The notes: generated by a model not told the origin, from the sequence alone. A stretch of 64,000 nt of DNA from CAXMRP01 sp964196155 (GCA_964196155.1 CAXMRP010000045.1:1-64000); one strand, 5' to 3'; numbered from the stretch's first letter, positions 8,294-18,359 are shown. A program made the numbers and translations.

Positions 8294-9373
8294 ATGCCCC
8301 GATCCAACAAGGGCACGGCAATGGCCAGCACACTTCGCATCGGTATATTGGGCGCATCGGGCTACACCGGAGCGGACTCCATCCGATTGGCCGTCCGCCA
8401 CCCCCAAATCGAGATTGTCGCGCTGACCGCCAACACCCATGCCGGCAAATCCGCTGCGCAGGTGTTTCCGCACTTGTCGGGTCTTGGTCTGCCCGATCTG
8501 GTCAAGGCGGAGGATGTTGCGTGGAGCGGGCTGGATGCGGTCATTTGCGGCCTGCCCCATGGCACAACGCAGGATATCATATCGGCAGTTCTGACCGCCG
8601 ATCCGGCCATCAAGGTCATCGATATGTCGGCCGATTTCCGGCTGCGCGATACCGAACTCTATGCCGCGACCTATGGCGGAGCGCACCGCGCGCCAGAATT
8701 ACAACCACAGGCGGTTTATGGCCTTACCGAACACAACCGCGCGGACATTGCCCAAACCCGGCTCATTGCCTGTCCGGGCTGCTATCCAACCGCCGTGCTT
8801 CTCGCACTGCTGCCGATCGTCGCCGCCGGGCAGGTCGATGCCAGCGATCTGATTATTGATGCCAAATCCGGCGTGTCGGGCGCCGGCAGGGGACTGAAAC
8901 AGAACATGCTGTTTTGCGAAGCCGGCGAGGGCATGGCGCCCTATGCCGTTGGCACCCATCGCCATGCCCCGGAGATCGAACAGGAAATATCAAAGGCGGC
9001 AGGCCGCAACGTGACGGTCAGCTTCACGCCTCATCTGGTGCCGATGAGCCGGGGTGAATTGTGCACCTGCAATGTGCGCCTTGCCGATGGCGCCAGCGCT
9101 GGCGATTTGCGCGAGACACTGGAATATACCTACGCCGACGCACCATTTGTGCAGGTGCTTGGCGAGGGATTGATCCCCCAGACTCAAAATGTCCGCGGCT
9201 CCAACAATGCCCAGATCGGCGTGTTCGCCGACCGCATTCCCGGCCGGGCGATTGTCATTTCCACCATAGACAATCTGGTCAAGGGTTCAGCAGGACAGGC
9301 CATTCAGAACCTCAATATTGCCTTTGGATTCGAAGAGACCGCCGGCCTGGAACAAGTGGCGCTGTTTCCCTGA
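8294..9373 (+). CDS. argC: N-acetyl-gamma-glutamyl-phosphate reductase (long form)
   Basis: 359 residues. It reduces N-acetylglutamyl-5-phosphate to the semialdehyde with NADPH in arginine synthesis. The Rossmann motif GILGASGYTGAD and the active-site GCYPT (catalytic Cys near residue 163) define the long type-1 ArgC. Many rhizobia instead carry the shorter type-2 enzyme near rplM-rpsI, so this form is informative about lineage. A second start, ATG at 8321 (MASTLRIG) with AAGGG 7 bases upstream, is about equally likely and would give 350 residues. No other arg gene is adjacent. Confidence 0.93.
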   Translation: MPRSNKGTAMASTLRIGILGASGYTGADSIRLAVRHPQIEIVALTANTHAGKSAAQVFPHLSGLGLPDLVKAEDVAWSGLDAVICGLPHGTTQDIISAVLTADPAIKVIDMSADFRLRDTELYAATYGGAHRAPELQPQAVYGLTEHNRADIAQTRLIACPGCYPTAVLLALLPIVAAGQVDASDLIIDAKSGVSGAGRGLKQNMLFCEAGEGMAPYAVGTHRHAPEIEQEISKAAGRNVTVSFTPHLVPMSRGELCTCNVRLADGASAGDLRETLEYTYADAPFVQVLGEGLIPQTQNVRGSNNAQIGVFADRIPGRAIVISTIDNLVKGSAGQAIQNLNIAFGFEETAGLEQVALFP

Positions 9374-9440
9374 TCAGCTAGTTGTCCGGAATGTTTTGCT
9401 GGAAATATTCAGCGCGCAAAAATCACCGTGGAGGGTGACA

Positions 9441-9794
9441 ATGGCCGTTAAGAGAATAGTAGCAAATATCGCCACAACCAATGTTGATGCTGCGCGTTCG
9501 TTTTATGCCGAGTTGCTCAATCTGAATGTGGTCATGGATCACGGATGGATTTTGACCATGCAAGGCGAGGACGCGGCGCCGCCGCAAATCAGTTTTGCGA
9601 CCGAAGGCGGCTCAGGCACGCCGGTACCGGACCTGTCTATCGAGGTTGACGATCTGGATGCCGTACACCGCCGCGCCATCGCCGCCGGACACGAGATTGT
9701 CTACGGGCCAACCACGGAACCGTGGGGCGTTAGACGGTTTTACCTGCGCGATCCGATCGGTCGCCTTCTGAATATCCTGACGCATCAAAAGTAG
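9441..9794 (+). CDS. VOC-family (glyoxalase/bleomycin-resistance fold) protein
   Basis: 117-residue single-module VOC protein. It has two beta-alpha-beta-beta-beta repeats, starting AVKRIVANIATTNVDAARSFYAELL and ending in RRFYLRDPIGRLLNILTH with the typical D-P-x-G turn and final strand. The start ATG at 9441 follows an excellent GGAGGGTG Shine-Dalgarno. The frame is open further upstream, but that extension overlaps the argC end and is not believable. The substrate is unknown; members include lyases, dioxygenases and antibiotic-binding proteins, usually as dimers. It appears to be an independent small transcription unit. Confidence 0.85.
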   Translation: MAVKRIVANIATTNVDAARSFYAELLNLNVVMDHGWILTMQGEDAAPPQISFATEGGSGTPVPDLSIEVDDLDAVHRRAIAAGHEIVYGPTTEPWGVRRFYLRDPIGRLLNILTHQK

Positions 9795-9812
9795 CGCAGA
9801 ACACGTTTTTTC

Positions 9813-9860
9813 CCTAAGCGCGGGCCAAAAAGTTGGCACCGGTTTTCGGATCGGCTCCGA
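9813..9860 (+). repeat. Diverged fragment of the intergenic mosaic repeat
   Basis: Contains the conserved core AAAAAGTTGGCACCGG followed by TTTTCGGATCGG, matching the AAAGTGGGAACCGG-TTTTCGGAT core of the other copies with several changes. It lies between the convergent VOC gene and rne. A further inverted repeat, GCACCGG..CCGGTGC, follows at 9861-9883 with no T-tract. Confidence 0.5.
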
Positions 9861-9905
9861 GCACCGGAAATTGTAGCCGGTGCAGCCACCGCAAATACGT
9901 GACGC

Positions 9906-12503
9906 TTACAGGAACGACCGACGCTGCCACCAGCCCGAACGCCGGGGCTTGTCCTCGGCAACATCGGTTTCAGCCGGCGCTGCCGCCGGCTCATCGCCAT
10001 CGGAAGGCCCAATGCTATCCACCGGCGCTTCCTCGCTCAACGTTTCGGCTGCCGCCTGTTCCGGTTCAGGCGAAACCGGTTCGGCGTTGCTTTCCTCGGG
10101 CGTTTCAATGCGCGATGGCGCCTCGCCGGCATCAGCTGCCTCAATGGCCGGTGAAGCGGTGTCGCCATTGCTTGCCGCGCCATTGGTTTCCACCACTTCC
10201 GTTACCGGCGCGCTGTTTACGGCCTCGCCCGGCTCACCATTCGCATCGGCGCCGGTGGCCGCGACACCTTCACGCCCGCGTCCGCGCCGCCGGCCACCAC
10301 GCCTGCCACGCCGGCGTTTGCGGCCGGTCTGCTCGCCGTCGCCTTCACTGTCCGCTTGTCCTTCGCTACCCTCTGCCTCGCCAGCTTTCGCGCCGGTTTC
10401 ATCGGAGGACGCTTCTGCGCTGTCGGCAGGCGCATCACCCGCCGCTGACGCCTCGGCATTCGCGGCACTGGAACCCCGCCGCCGCCGTCGCCGCCGCTTC
10501 GGTTTGCGATCTTCGCCGGTTCCCTCGGCATCCGAAGTTGAAGGTTCGCCAGCAGCCTCGTCCGCCACTGGTTCGTCTTCCAGTTCCGGCATGTCCGCCA
10601 TGTCCGACATGGCAATTGCCGAAGAAACCTCGGCCGGCCGATTTGACGCTTCGCCCTTTTCGATCTGGAATCCGGCGCCATTTTCCGGCGGCACCTCCGA
10701 TATGGTGAGCGAGATACCAATCCGCCGTTCCAGTTCGGACAGGTTTGCCCGCTTCTGGTTGAGGATATAAAGCGCTACATCCGGCCGGGTCCGCACGGTG
10801 ACATTGTGGCCCGGATGCCGCATCAGATGATCGTCCAGCGCCCGCAGGATTTGCAGTGTCAGCGAGGAGACCGAGCGCACCTGACCCGAACCGTGGCAAG
10901 TCGTGCACACTTCCATGGAACTTTCCAGAACGCCGGCGCGAATGCGCTGCCGCGACATCTCCAGAAGGCCAAAATGGGATATCCGGCCGACCTGAATTCG
11001 CGCCCGGTCAAATTTCAGGCATTCCTTGAGCTTTTTCTCGACTGCCCGGTTGTTGCGCTTTTCCTCCATGTCGATGAAGTCGATGACAATCAGCCCGGCC
11101 AGATCCCGCAGCCGCATCTGGCGCGAGGCTTCCTCGGCCGCCTGAAGATTGGTCTTCAGCGCCGTGTCTTCGATGGAGTGTTCGCGGGTCGATCGGCCCG
11201 AATTGACATCGATGGCAACCAGCGCCTCGGTCTGGTTGATGACCAGATAACCGCCCGATTTCAGGGTCACCTGGGCCGAGAACATCGCATCGAGCTGGTT
11301 TTCCACCCCGTGGCGGGCAAACAGCGGCACACTGTCTTTGTACTGCTGCACATTGCGCGCATGGCTGGGCATCAACATGCGCATGAAGTCCTTGGCTTCG
11401 CGATAGCCACCATCGCCCGAAACCAGAACCTGATCGATCTCCTTGGAATACAGATCGCGGATCGATCGCTTGATCAAGCTGCCTTCTTCATAGACCAGCG
11501 CCGGTGCCGAAGATTTCAGCGTCAGTTCGCGAACATTTTCCCAAAGCCGCAAAAGATATTCAAAGTCCCGCTTGATCTCCGCCTTGGTGCGGCTGGCTCC
11601 GGCAGTGCGCAAGATCACGCCCATCCCTTCGGCCACTTCCAACTCGCCAGCTACCGATTTCAGACGCTTGCGGTCCGCCGGGCTGGTGATCTTGCGGGAT
11701 ATGCCGCCGCCGCGCGCCGTGTTCGGCATCAGCACCGAATATCGGCCGGCCAGCGACAGATACGTGGTCAGCGCTGCGCCCTTGTTGCCGCGTTCTTCTT
11801 TGACGACCTGAACCAGCAGAACCTGGCGGCGCTTGATAACTTCCTGGATCTTGTACTGGCGGGGCCGGGGCTTGCGCCGCACCGGCACCTCCTCCATCGC
11901 ATCGGTGCTGCCAACCTCTTCAATGGCATCATCTTCGCCATTTTCCTCACCGCTGCGTTCGCTGGCAAAATCATCGGATGCGCTCTCATCGTCGCCCCCG
12001 TCACCAGCCGCGGCATCGGCAGATGCCGGTTCAGCAGACACCTGATCGCCACCGCTCAGCCCCGCGTCTTCGGCGATTGTGACTTGTTCGTCGGACGCCG
12101 CATCGGTGGCATTGGATTCGACTGGCGTCTCTATACCATTGTCTTCGGTATCTACATTGCCATCGACGCTATCGTCATCGTCGTCGCGATTTTCCCGCGC
12201 TGCTTGTTCGGCGTCTTCGCGCGCCTGTTCGGCGACCAGCGCCTGCCGGTCGGCGACAGGGATCTGGTAATAGTCGGGATGGATTTCGGAAAACGCCAAA
12301 AACCCGTGCCTGTTGCCGCCATAGTCGACGAATGCCGCCTGCAGCGAGGGCTCAACCCGGGTAACCTTGGCCAGATATATGTTTCCGCGAAGTTGTTGGC
12401 GTTCAGCGGCTTCGAAATCGAATTCTTCGACTTTGTTTCCGCGCAGAACGACAACCCGGGTCTCTTCCGGGTGGGCGGAGTCCACTAGCATTTTGTTTGA
12501 CAT
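9906..12503 (-). CDS. rne: Ribonuclease E
   Basis: 865-residue endoribonuclease and degradosome scaffold that starts mRNA decay and matures rRNA and tRNA. The N-terminal S1 domain begins with RGNIYLAKVTRVEPSLQAAF and is split by a long Asp/Glu/Ala/Ser-rich insertion (about residues 115-215), as in other Alphaproteobacteria. The catalytic core includes RKITSPADRKRL, the DNase-I-like VAIDVNSGRST and IDFIDME motifs, and the zinc-link CTTCHGSG. The C-terminal half is disordered, with Arg-rich RNA-binding patches (KRRRRRRRGSS and RKRRRGRRGGRRRGRG), and ends in the conserved WWQRRSFL. Start ATG 12503 (MSNKMLVD) has GGAG 9 bases upstream; the frame extends to 12563 without support. Confidence 0.96.
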   Translation of the reverse strand: MSNKMLVDSAHPEETRVVVLRGNKVEEFDFEAAERQQLRGNIYLAKVTRVEPSLQAAFVDYGGNRHGFLAFSEIHPDYYQIPVADRQALVAEQAREDAEQAARENRDDDDDSVDGNVDTEDNGIETPVESNATDAASDEQVTIAEDAGLSGGDQVSAEPASADAAAGDGGDDESASDDFASERSGEENGEDDAIEEVGSTDAMEEVPVRRKPRPRQYKIQEVIKRRQVLLVQVVKEERGNKGAALTTYLSLAGRYSVLMPNTARGGGISRKITSPADRKRLKSVAGELEVAEGMGVILRTAGASRTKAEIKRDFEYLLRLWENVRELTLKSSAPALVYEEGSLIKRSIRDLYSKEIDQVLVSGDGGYREAKDFMRMLMPSHARNVQQYKDSVPLFARHGVENQLDAMFSAQVTLKSGGYLVINQTEALVAIDVNSGRSTREHSIEDTALKTNLQAAEEASRQMRLRDLAGLIVIDFIDMEEKRNNRAVEKKLKECLKFDRARIQVGRISHFGLLEMSRQRIRAGVLESSMEVCTTCHGSGQVRSVSSLTLQILRALDDHLMRHPGHNVTVRTRPDVALYILNQKRANLSELERRIGISLTISEVPPENGAGFQIEKGEASNRPAEVSSAIAMSDMADMPELEDEPVADEAAGEPSTSDAEGTGEDRKPKRRRRRRRGSSAANAEASAAGDAPADSAEASSDETGAKAGEAEGSEGQADSEGDGEQTGRKRRRGRRGGRRRGRGREGVAATGADANGEPGEAVNSAPVTEVVETNGAASNGDTASPAIEAADAGEAPSRIETPEESNAEPVSPEPEQAAAETLSEEAPVDSIGPSDGDEPAAAPAETDVAEDKPRRSGWWQRRSFL

Positions 12504-13127
12504 GAATAAGTGCTCCGGACCCTGGCGGCTCAAAGGCCGGTGCGCGCCGCACAGGCGCGTCACTCAAGGATCCAATTGTGTTGCTTACTGAAAGGCTGGC
12601 CGTGGGTTTGGCTCGGACAGTCCGGCGCGGCATTCCCGTCATCGCGACGGCCAAACTGCCGTGGCGGAACAGATTTTGCTCAACTTGCCGGTGAGTCACG
12701 TACTTGCCTTCCGAACTGGAACAGGGCCGCATACTGACAGGGTCAGAATGCACCCCGATTTGCTCGCGACCGGCTCGTGTACCCGCATTATCGCGGGGCA
12801 GCGCCGCCGGCCCCGTCTTCGCTTCCGTGTCATTTCTGGCAAAACCGGGCTCGCGTGATACGCGTCGCACCGCGACCGTGGACGACCGGAAAGGAATCCG
12901 TCAAAATCCTTTTATGAATGGTTGCCCGCTAATGCAAGAGCCGCGATACGGCAATGGCAAACAATCACCGTATTTTCGCGGATGAGTTGCGGTAGTTTGC
13001 CCGCCATCGGCACAAGCGATTCGCCTGATCGGTGGCTTTCCGCTCTGTTGCCCGGACGTAGTTTTTGATCACCGGGCCCGGCGATGGTTTCAGTTAGGGT
13101 TATTCGAGAAGGCAGGACAGTGGTTTG
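12504..13127. other. 624-bp divergent leader region between rne and the amidase gene
   Basis: No supported gene. It must contain the promoters of both divergent genes and a long 5' leader for rne. GC-rich stems are visible, for example CCCGC..GCGGG at 12782-12797. Enterobacterial rne is autoregulated through its long 5' leader, and an analogous role here is only inference. The minus-strand frame 12403-12870 has atypical composition and overlaps rne. Confidence 0.5.
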
Positions 13128-14354
13128 ATGAACTGGTTGGCGAGCCGGCAGGTAAACGGTCAGGCAATAGGGATCGCGACGGCGCTTGTGATGGCTCTGG
13201 GTGCGTTCGTGCCGTTGCTGTTGTCGCCGGCCAGGGCCATGGAAGTGATCGATGTGCGGATCGTCGGTGACAGCGATCGCACACGCATCGTGCTGGATCT
13301 GGATGAGGAGCCGATCTTCGGTGTTTTGCGCCTCACCGATCCTTATCGCCTGGTTATCGATATCACCGACATCGCCTTTGCCGGCGCCATTTCCAAGACT
13401 GATCCGCGGGGCATGGTCAGCGACTATCGCCATGGTATGATTGCGCCGGGCCGCGGGCGGATAGTTCTCGACCTGACAGGCCCCGCCGACATTGAAAAAT
13501 CCTTTGTGCTGCCGCCGGCCGGAGATCAGCCGGCGCGGGTTGTGCTTGATCTGGTGCCGGCGACCCGCCAGGCCTACATTGCCGCCGCCGAGCGCGATCG
13601 CGCCTCGTTGATTGCCGGAAGCGAAGACACCGCGCCCAAACCTCGGGCCAAGGCATCGTCGGACCATCCTGTCGTGATCATCGATCCAGGCCATGGCGGT
13701 CTGGATTCAGGCGCCGTCGGCGGGTCGGGATTGCTGGAAAAGGAAGTGACGCTGAAATTCGCCAGCGCACTGAAACAGGCGCTGGATCGCGGCGGACGGG
13801 TGCGCGCTGTCCTGACCCGCGAGGCGGATGTGTTTGTATCCTTGAGCCGCAGGGTAACGCTTGCCCGCGAACAGGGTGCGTTGCTGTTTTTGTCGCTTCA
13901 TGCCGACAATGTGCGCGAAACATATGTGCGCGGTGCAACCGTCTATACCCTGTCCGATAGCGCCTCTGACCGGCTCGCCGCAGCGCTGGCGCGCCGCGAA
14001 AACCGCACCGACCTGCTGGCTGGTCTGTCGCTGGAGAATCAAACCGAGGAAGTCGCCGATATTCTGATCGATCTGACCCGCCGCGAAACCCGCAATCTTT
14101 CGGTCCGTTTTGCCAAGGCGCTAGTTAGCAACATGGCCGGACCGGTTGAGATGAACAATAGTCCGTGGCGCCGGGCGTCGTTCCGCGTCCTCAAAGCCGC
14201 TGATGTGCCCTCGGCATTGCTGGAATTAGGCTATCTTTCCAATAAGATGGATGAAAAACTTCTGAATTCAGATGAATGGTTGACGAGCGCCGCCGGTGCC
14301 GTGGCAACAACGGTTGAGGCATTTGTCGCGCTCCAGACCCACGCTGCGCAATAG
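13128..14354 (+). CDS. amiC: Periplasmic N-acetylmuramoyl-L-alanine amidase (AMIN + Amidase_3)
   Basis: 408 residues. A signal peptide (hydrophobic IATALVMALGAFVPLLL, cut near PARA-ME) is followed by an AMIN domain (about 40-150) that targets peptidoglycan or the septum, and a zinc amidase_3 domain (about 185-405). Zinc and catalytic residues are visible in IIDPGHGGLDSGAVG (His), LLEKEVTL (Glu), LFLSLHADN (His) and ALLELGYLSN (catalytic Glu). It cleaves the amide between MurNAc and the stem peptide during cell separation. The start ATG at 13128 is preferred over the TTG at 13125. The gene is followed 237 bp later by PBP1A, a common pairing in Alphaproteobacteria. The symbol is by analogy. Confidence 0.93.
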   Translation: MNWLASRQVNGQAIGIATALVMALGAFVPLLLSPARAMEVIDVRIVGDSDRTRIVLDLDEEPIFGVLRLTDPYRLVIDITDIAFAGAISKTDPRGMVSDYRHGMIAPGRGRIVLDLTGPADIEKSFVLPPAGDQPARVVLDLVPATRQAYIAAAERDRASLIAGSEDTAPKPRAKASSDHPVVIIDPGHGGLDSGAVGGSGLLEKEVTLKFASALKQALDRGGRVRAVLTREADVFVSLSRRVTLAREQGALLFLSLHADNVRETYVRGATVYTLSDSASDRLAAALARRENRTDLLAGLSLENQTEEVADILIDLTRRETRNLSVRFAKALVSNMAGPVEMNNSPWRRASFRVLKAADVPSALLELGYLSNKMDEKLLNSDEWLTSAAGAVATTVEAFVALQTHAAQ

Positions 14355-14591
14355 CAAAGGCCCACGCTGCAAAAATGCAGACAATCCACCCCATCAAGCC
14401 TGCCGTGCGGTCCACAGTGCAAATAACCGTGACAGTCTTGCCACAGTTTCATCACATCCATAGAAGATGCAGCCATGAACGATGCAGACATACGCAAGGC
14501 ACACATGAACGATGCGGCCCATGGCGGATACTTTGGCAATCATGCTACACAATAACAAAGGGGCGCCGGACTTGGATAGCAACTGGGATGG

Positions 14592-17033
14592 GTGCGGCCT
14601 GACATCATGATTTTGAGAATTATTGGATACCTGTTCGGGGTCGGGGTGTTTATCGGCCTGTGCGTGGCGATCAGCATTGCCTACTACCTGCACAAAATGA
14701 ACGCCGATCTGCCCGATTACGATGTGCTGGCCAAGTATGAGCCGCCAGTGATGACGCGCATTCATGCAGTCGACGGCAATCTTGTCGCCGAATATGCGCG
14801 CGAGCGTCGGCTCTATCTGCCCATCCAGGCGATACCCAATCTGATCAAGGCGGCGTTTCTGTCAGCCGAGGACAAGGGATTTTACGAACATGGCGGCATC
14901 TCGGTGCAGGGCATCGCCCGCGCCGTGGTGACCAATTTGCGCAATCGCGGCTCCAGCCGGCGGTTGGTCGGCGCCTCGACCATCACCCAGCAGGTCGCCA
15001 AGAATTTCCTGTTGACCAACGAAGTGTCTTACGAGCGAAAAATCAAGGAAGCGCTGCTGGCCATGCGCATCGAGCAGGCCTATTCCAAGGATCGCATTTT
15101 TGAACTTTATCTGAACGAGATTTACTTCGGTCTCGGCTCCTATGGCATTGCTGCCGCCGCGCTCAATTATTTCGACAAGTCCGTCAATGAACTGAATATT
15201 GGCGAGGCTGCCTACCTTGCCGCCTTGCCGAAGGGGCCGGAAAATTATCACCCGTTTCGCGATACCGAGCGGGCCATTGATCGGCGCAACTGGGTCATCG
15301 ACCGGCTGACGGAAAATGGCTATATCCGCATCGGCGATGGCGATGAGGCCAAGGCCAAAGGCCTTGAGGTCAATCCCCGGCCGCGCGGCACATACCTGTT
15401 CGCCTCCGAATTTTTTGCCGAGGAAGTCCGCCGCAATCTGCTCGAGATGTACGGTGAGGATAAGCTTTATGGCGGCGGCCTGTCGGTGCGCACCACCTTG
15501 GATCCGGAACTGCAGATTCTAGCCCGCAAGGCGCTGCAAAACGGCTTGGTTACCTACGACCAGAAAACTGGTTTCCGCGAACCCGTCACGACCATTTCCG
15601 TCGATGGCGACTGGGGGACGGCCCTGGGCAAGGTCGAAGATCTGTCCGACGTTCCCGAATGGCGCCTGGCCGCCGTGCTGGCAGTTGAAGACAGCGAGGC
15701 GGTGCTGGGCCTCCAGCCCGAGCGATTGTTGTCGGGAAAATTGTCCGATGAACGCCAGACCGCGCGCTTGCCGCTGGATCAGATGAAATGGGCAAAGCCC
15801 AAGCTTCGCCGCGTCTCCGATGTGCTGAACCGCGGTGACGTCATATTCGTGGAGGCCGTCGCCGATCAGCCCGGCGACTGGAAGCTGCGCCAGCCGCCGG
15901 AGGTGCAGGGCGGTCTGGTCGCCATGGACCCCTATACCGGCCGGGTACGGGCCATGGTTGGCGGCTTTTCGTTCAGCGAAAGCGAATTCAATCGCGCCAG
16001 CCAGGCCCAGCGTCAACCCGGCTCGTCGTTCAAACCGATTGTCTATGCCGCCGCCCTTGATAATGGCTACACGCCCTCGTCGGTGGTGATGGACGCACCG
16101 ATTGAAATCCAGTCGGGCGGTAAAATCTGGCGGCCGCAAAACTATGGCCGCGAGTTTTACGGGCCCTCGACCCTGCGGCTGGGTATTGAGCGTTCGCGCA
16201 ACGTCATGACGGTCCGCCTTGCCAAGGATATGGGCATGCCGCTGGTGGCCGAATATGCACGCCGCTTTGGCATCTATGACAATCTTCAACCGGTACTGGC
16301 GATGGCGCTCGGCGCTGGCGAGACGACCGTTCTCAAGATGGCAACCGCCTATTCAACCATTGCCAATGGCGGCCGCAAGATTACCCCGACGCTGATTGAC
16401 CGTATCCAGGACCGCTTCGGGCGAACCATTTTCCGCCACGACCAGCGCGAGTGTCAGGGTTGCGACGCCACTGGCTGGCTGACCCAGGACGAACCGCGCC
16501 TGGTCGACAATCGCGAGCAGATCCTTGATCCGATGACGGCGTTCCAGATTACCTCCATGATGGAAGGCGTCGTCCAGCGCGGCACCGCCACCAAGGTTCG
16601 CGCTGTCGGTAAGCCGATTGCCGGCAAGACCGGCACAACCAACGATGCCAAGGACGCCTGGTTCATCGGCTTTTCGCCGGATCTGGTGACCGGTGTCTAT
16701 ATCGGCTTCGACAAGCCGCGCTCGCTCGGCCGCCGGGCGACAGGCGGCGCCATCGCCGCCCCGGTGTTCATCGAGTTCATGACCGCGGCACTGGCCGATG
16801 CGCCGCCGAAACCATTTCAGGCGCCGCCGGGCATCCAGCTCATTCCGGTCAACCGCAAGACCGGGCTTCGGGCCCAGGGCGGCGACGGCGTCATTCTGGA
16901 AGCCTTCAAGCCGGGCACCGAACCGCAGTCGAGCTACTCGATGATCGGTTATCAGGATTCCACCGGTCAGCCGTTGACCGTATCGCCTGAAGCCGATCGC
17001 GCCATAGGCCGCGGCACCGGCGGGCTTTACTGA
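14592..17033 (+). CDS. mrcA: Penicillin-binding protein 1A (bifunctional glycosyltransferase/transpeptidase)
   Basis: 813-residue class A PBP that polymerises and cross-links peptidoglycan at the inner membrane. A membrane anchor (about 8-32) leads to a GT51 domain with SAEDKGFYEHGGISVQG (catalytic Glu) and GASTITQQVAKNF. The transpeptidase domain has the SxxK serine in PGSSFKPIVYAAAL, SxN in RSRNVM and KTG in AGKTGTTNDAKDAWFIG. An OB-like insertion lies between them, typical of PBP1a. The start is GTG 14592 or ATG 14607 (MILRIIGYLFG); neither has a strong ribosome site. The neighbouring amidase suggests joint wall remodelling. Confidence 0.95.
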   Translation: MRPDIMILRIIGYLFGVGVFIGLCVAISIAYYLHKMNADLPDYDVLAKYEPPVMTRIHAVDGNLVAEYARERRLYLPIQAIPNLIKAAFLSAEDKGFYEHGGISVQGIARAVVTNLRNRGSSRRLVGASTITQQVAKNFLLTNEVSYERKIKEALLAMRIEQAYSKDRIFELYLNEIYFGLGSYGIAAAALNYFDKSVNELNIGEAAYLAALPKGPENYHPFRDTERAIDRRNWVIDRLTENGYIRIGDGDEAKAKGLEVNPRPRGTYLFASEFFAEEVRRNLLEMYGEDKLYGGGLSVRTTLDPELQILARKALQNGLVTYDQKTGFREPVTTISVDGDWGTALGKVEDLSDVPEWRLAAVLAVEDSEAVLGLQPERLLSGKLSDERQTARLPLDQMKWAKPKLRRVSDVLNRGDVIFVEAVADQPGDWKLRQPPEVQGGLVAMDPYTGRVRAMVGGFSFSESEFNRASQAQRQPGSSFKPIVYAAALDNGYTPSSVVMDAPIEIQSGGKIWRPQNYGREFYGPSTLRLGIERSRNVMTVRLAKDMGMPLVAEYARRFGIYDNLQPVLAMALGAGETTVLKMATAYSTIANGGRKITPTLIDRIQDRFGRTIFRHDQRECQGCDATGWLTQDEPRLVDNREQILDPMTAFQITSMMEGVVQRGTATKVRAVGKPIAGKTGTTNDAKDAWFIGFSPDLVTGVYIGFDKPRSLGRRATGGAIAAPVFIEFMTAALADAPPKPFQAPPGIQLIPVNRKTGLRAQGGDGVILEAFKPGTEPQSSYSMIGYQDSTGQPLTVSPEADRAIGRGTGGLY

Positions 17034-17073
17034 CACGCCATCACAACACAATTTGCGAAGCAGAATTGCATCG

Positions 17074-17180
17074 TTAGAGCGCATTCGGCAAAGTGGGAAC
17101 CGGTTTTCGGATTAAAATGCGTGTAAAAACAAAAGATTAGAGCGTATTGAGTGATTCAATAATCGCGAAATACGCTCTAG
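17074..17180 (+). repeat. Rhizobial-type intergenic mosaic repeat, full copy
   Basis: About 107 bp, from TTAGAGCGCATTCGGCAAAG through the AACCGG core to GCGAAATACGCTCTAG. It is made of two parts: the AACCGG hairpin module and a second AGAGCGTATT..AATACGCTCT inverted-repeat module. It lies upstream of prfB in the orientation opposite to the copy at 18390-18494. Confidence 0.8.
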
Positions 17181-17230
17181 CCGCACCAGATCGGCTGCGG
17201 CTTGCAGCAGGATTGAAATAAGGGGGCAGA

Positions 17231-18359
17231 ATGCGCGCCGAAATTCAGGCCATGGTCAACGATATCGGGGAAGCATTGGCCCTGATAAGGAGGCATCTTT
17301 GACTGGGATACTGCCGAAAAGAATCTCGCCGACCTGAACGACCGGGTCGAGGATCCTGACTTGTGGAACGACCCCGCCGCCGCTCAAAAAATCATGCGCG
17401 AGCGCCAGCGCCTCGACAGTTCCATCGGCATCGTCAGGGAGCTTGAGACCGAACTTTCCGACAATCTCGAACTGATCGAGATGGGTGAGTCCGAAGACGA
17501 TAGCGGTATCGTCAATGAGGCCGAACGCGCCATCGCCAAACTGGCAGCCGGCATCGCCAAGCGCCAGATGGAAACTTTGTTGTCGGGCGAGGCCGATGCC
17601 AACGATGCCTATATCGAAGTCCATGCCGGGGCCGGCGGCACCGAAAGCCAGGATTGGGCCTCCATGTTGTTGCGCATGTATGTGCGCTGGGGCGAGCGCC
17701 GGGGCTTCGATGTCGAGACGCTGGAATATCATGCCGGAGAAGAAGCCGGCATCAAATCGGCAACCGTCCAGATCAAGGGCGAAAATGCCTATGGCTGGGC
17801 CAAGACCGAATCCGGCGTTCATCGCCTGGTGCGCATTTCGCCGTTTGACAGCCAGTCGCGCCGCCACACCAGTTTTGCCAGCGTCTGGATTTACCCGGTG
17901 GTCGACGAAACCATCGATATCGAAGTATCCGAATCCGATGTCCGCATCGACACCTATCGCGCCTCCGGGGCAGGAGGCCAGCACGTCAACACCACCGATT
18001 CAGCCGTCCGCATCACCCACTTGCCGACCAACATCGTCGTCCAGTGCCAGAACCAGCGTTCCCAGCACAAAAACCGCGCCACTGCCTGGTCGATGCTGAA
18101 GGCGCGGCTGTATGAAGAAGAACTGAAGCGCCGCGAGGAAGAGGCCAGCGCAGAAGCCGCATCCAAGACCGAGATTGGCTGGGGCCACCAGATCCGCTCC
18201 TACGTGTTGCAGCCCTATCAATTGGTCAAGGACCTGCGCACCGGGGTTGAGCACACCACCCCCGATTCAGTGCTCGACGGCGATCTTGACCGGTTCATGG
18301 AGGCCTCACTGGCGCAAAATATCTCTGGCAAGAAAAACGAAGTGACGGATCTGGACTAA
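17231..18359 (+). CDS. prfB: Peptide chain release factor 2, with programmed +1 frameshift
   Basis: 375 residues when read through the frameshift. It recognises UGA and UAA stop codons and triggers hydrolysis of the finished peptide. Translation starts at ATG 17231 after AGGGGG, runs 23 codons to CTT (17297-17299), meets an in-frame TGA (17300-17302) and shifts +1 to GAC (17301). The main frame then runs to 18359. The specificity loop SPFDSQSRRHTSF and the catalytic GAGGQHVNTT (GGQ) are intact, as is ESQDWASMLLRMY. Annotation from the downstream frame alone (17361 on) would lose the first 43 residues. The gene is flanked by inverted mosaic repeats. Confidence 0.97.
17288..17303 (+). promoter_or_regulatory. 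prfB programmed frameshift signal
   Basis: AGGAGG-CAT-CTT-TGAC: an internal Shine-Dalgarno-like AGGAGG sits exactly 3 bases before the slippery CTT codon, and UGA-C follows. The spacing is the same as in the E. coli signal AGGGGG-TAT-CTT-TGAC. Low RF2 favours slipping into the +1 frame, so the protein controls its own synthesis. Confidence 0.97.

Noticed and set aside
9880..10770. Long plus-strand frames (about 290 codons) inside rne
   Set aside because: They are antisense shadows of the low-complexity Arg/Ala/Glu-rich C-terminal part of RNase E.
10806..12488. 560-codon plus-strand frame opposite rne
   Set aside because: Pure shadow of the RNase E catalytic core; high GC removes stops on the other strand.
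12403..12870. Minus-strand frame in the rne leader
   Set aside because: Arg-rich composition, overlaps rne and has no ribosome site.
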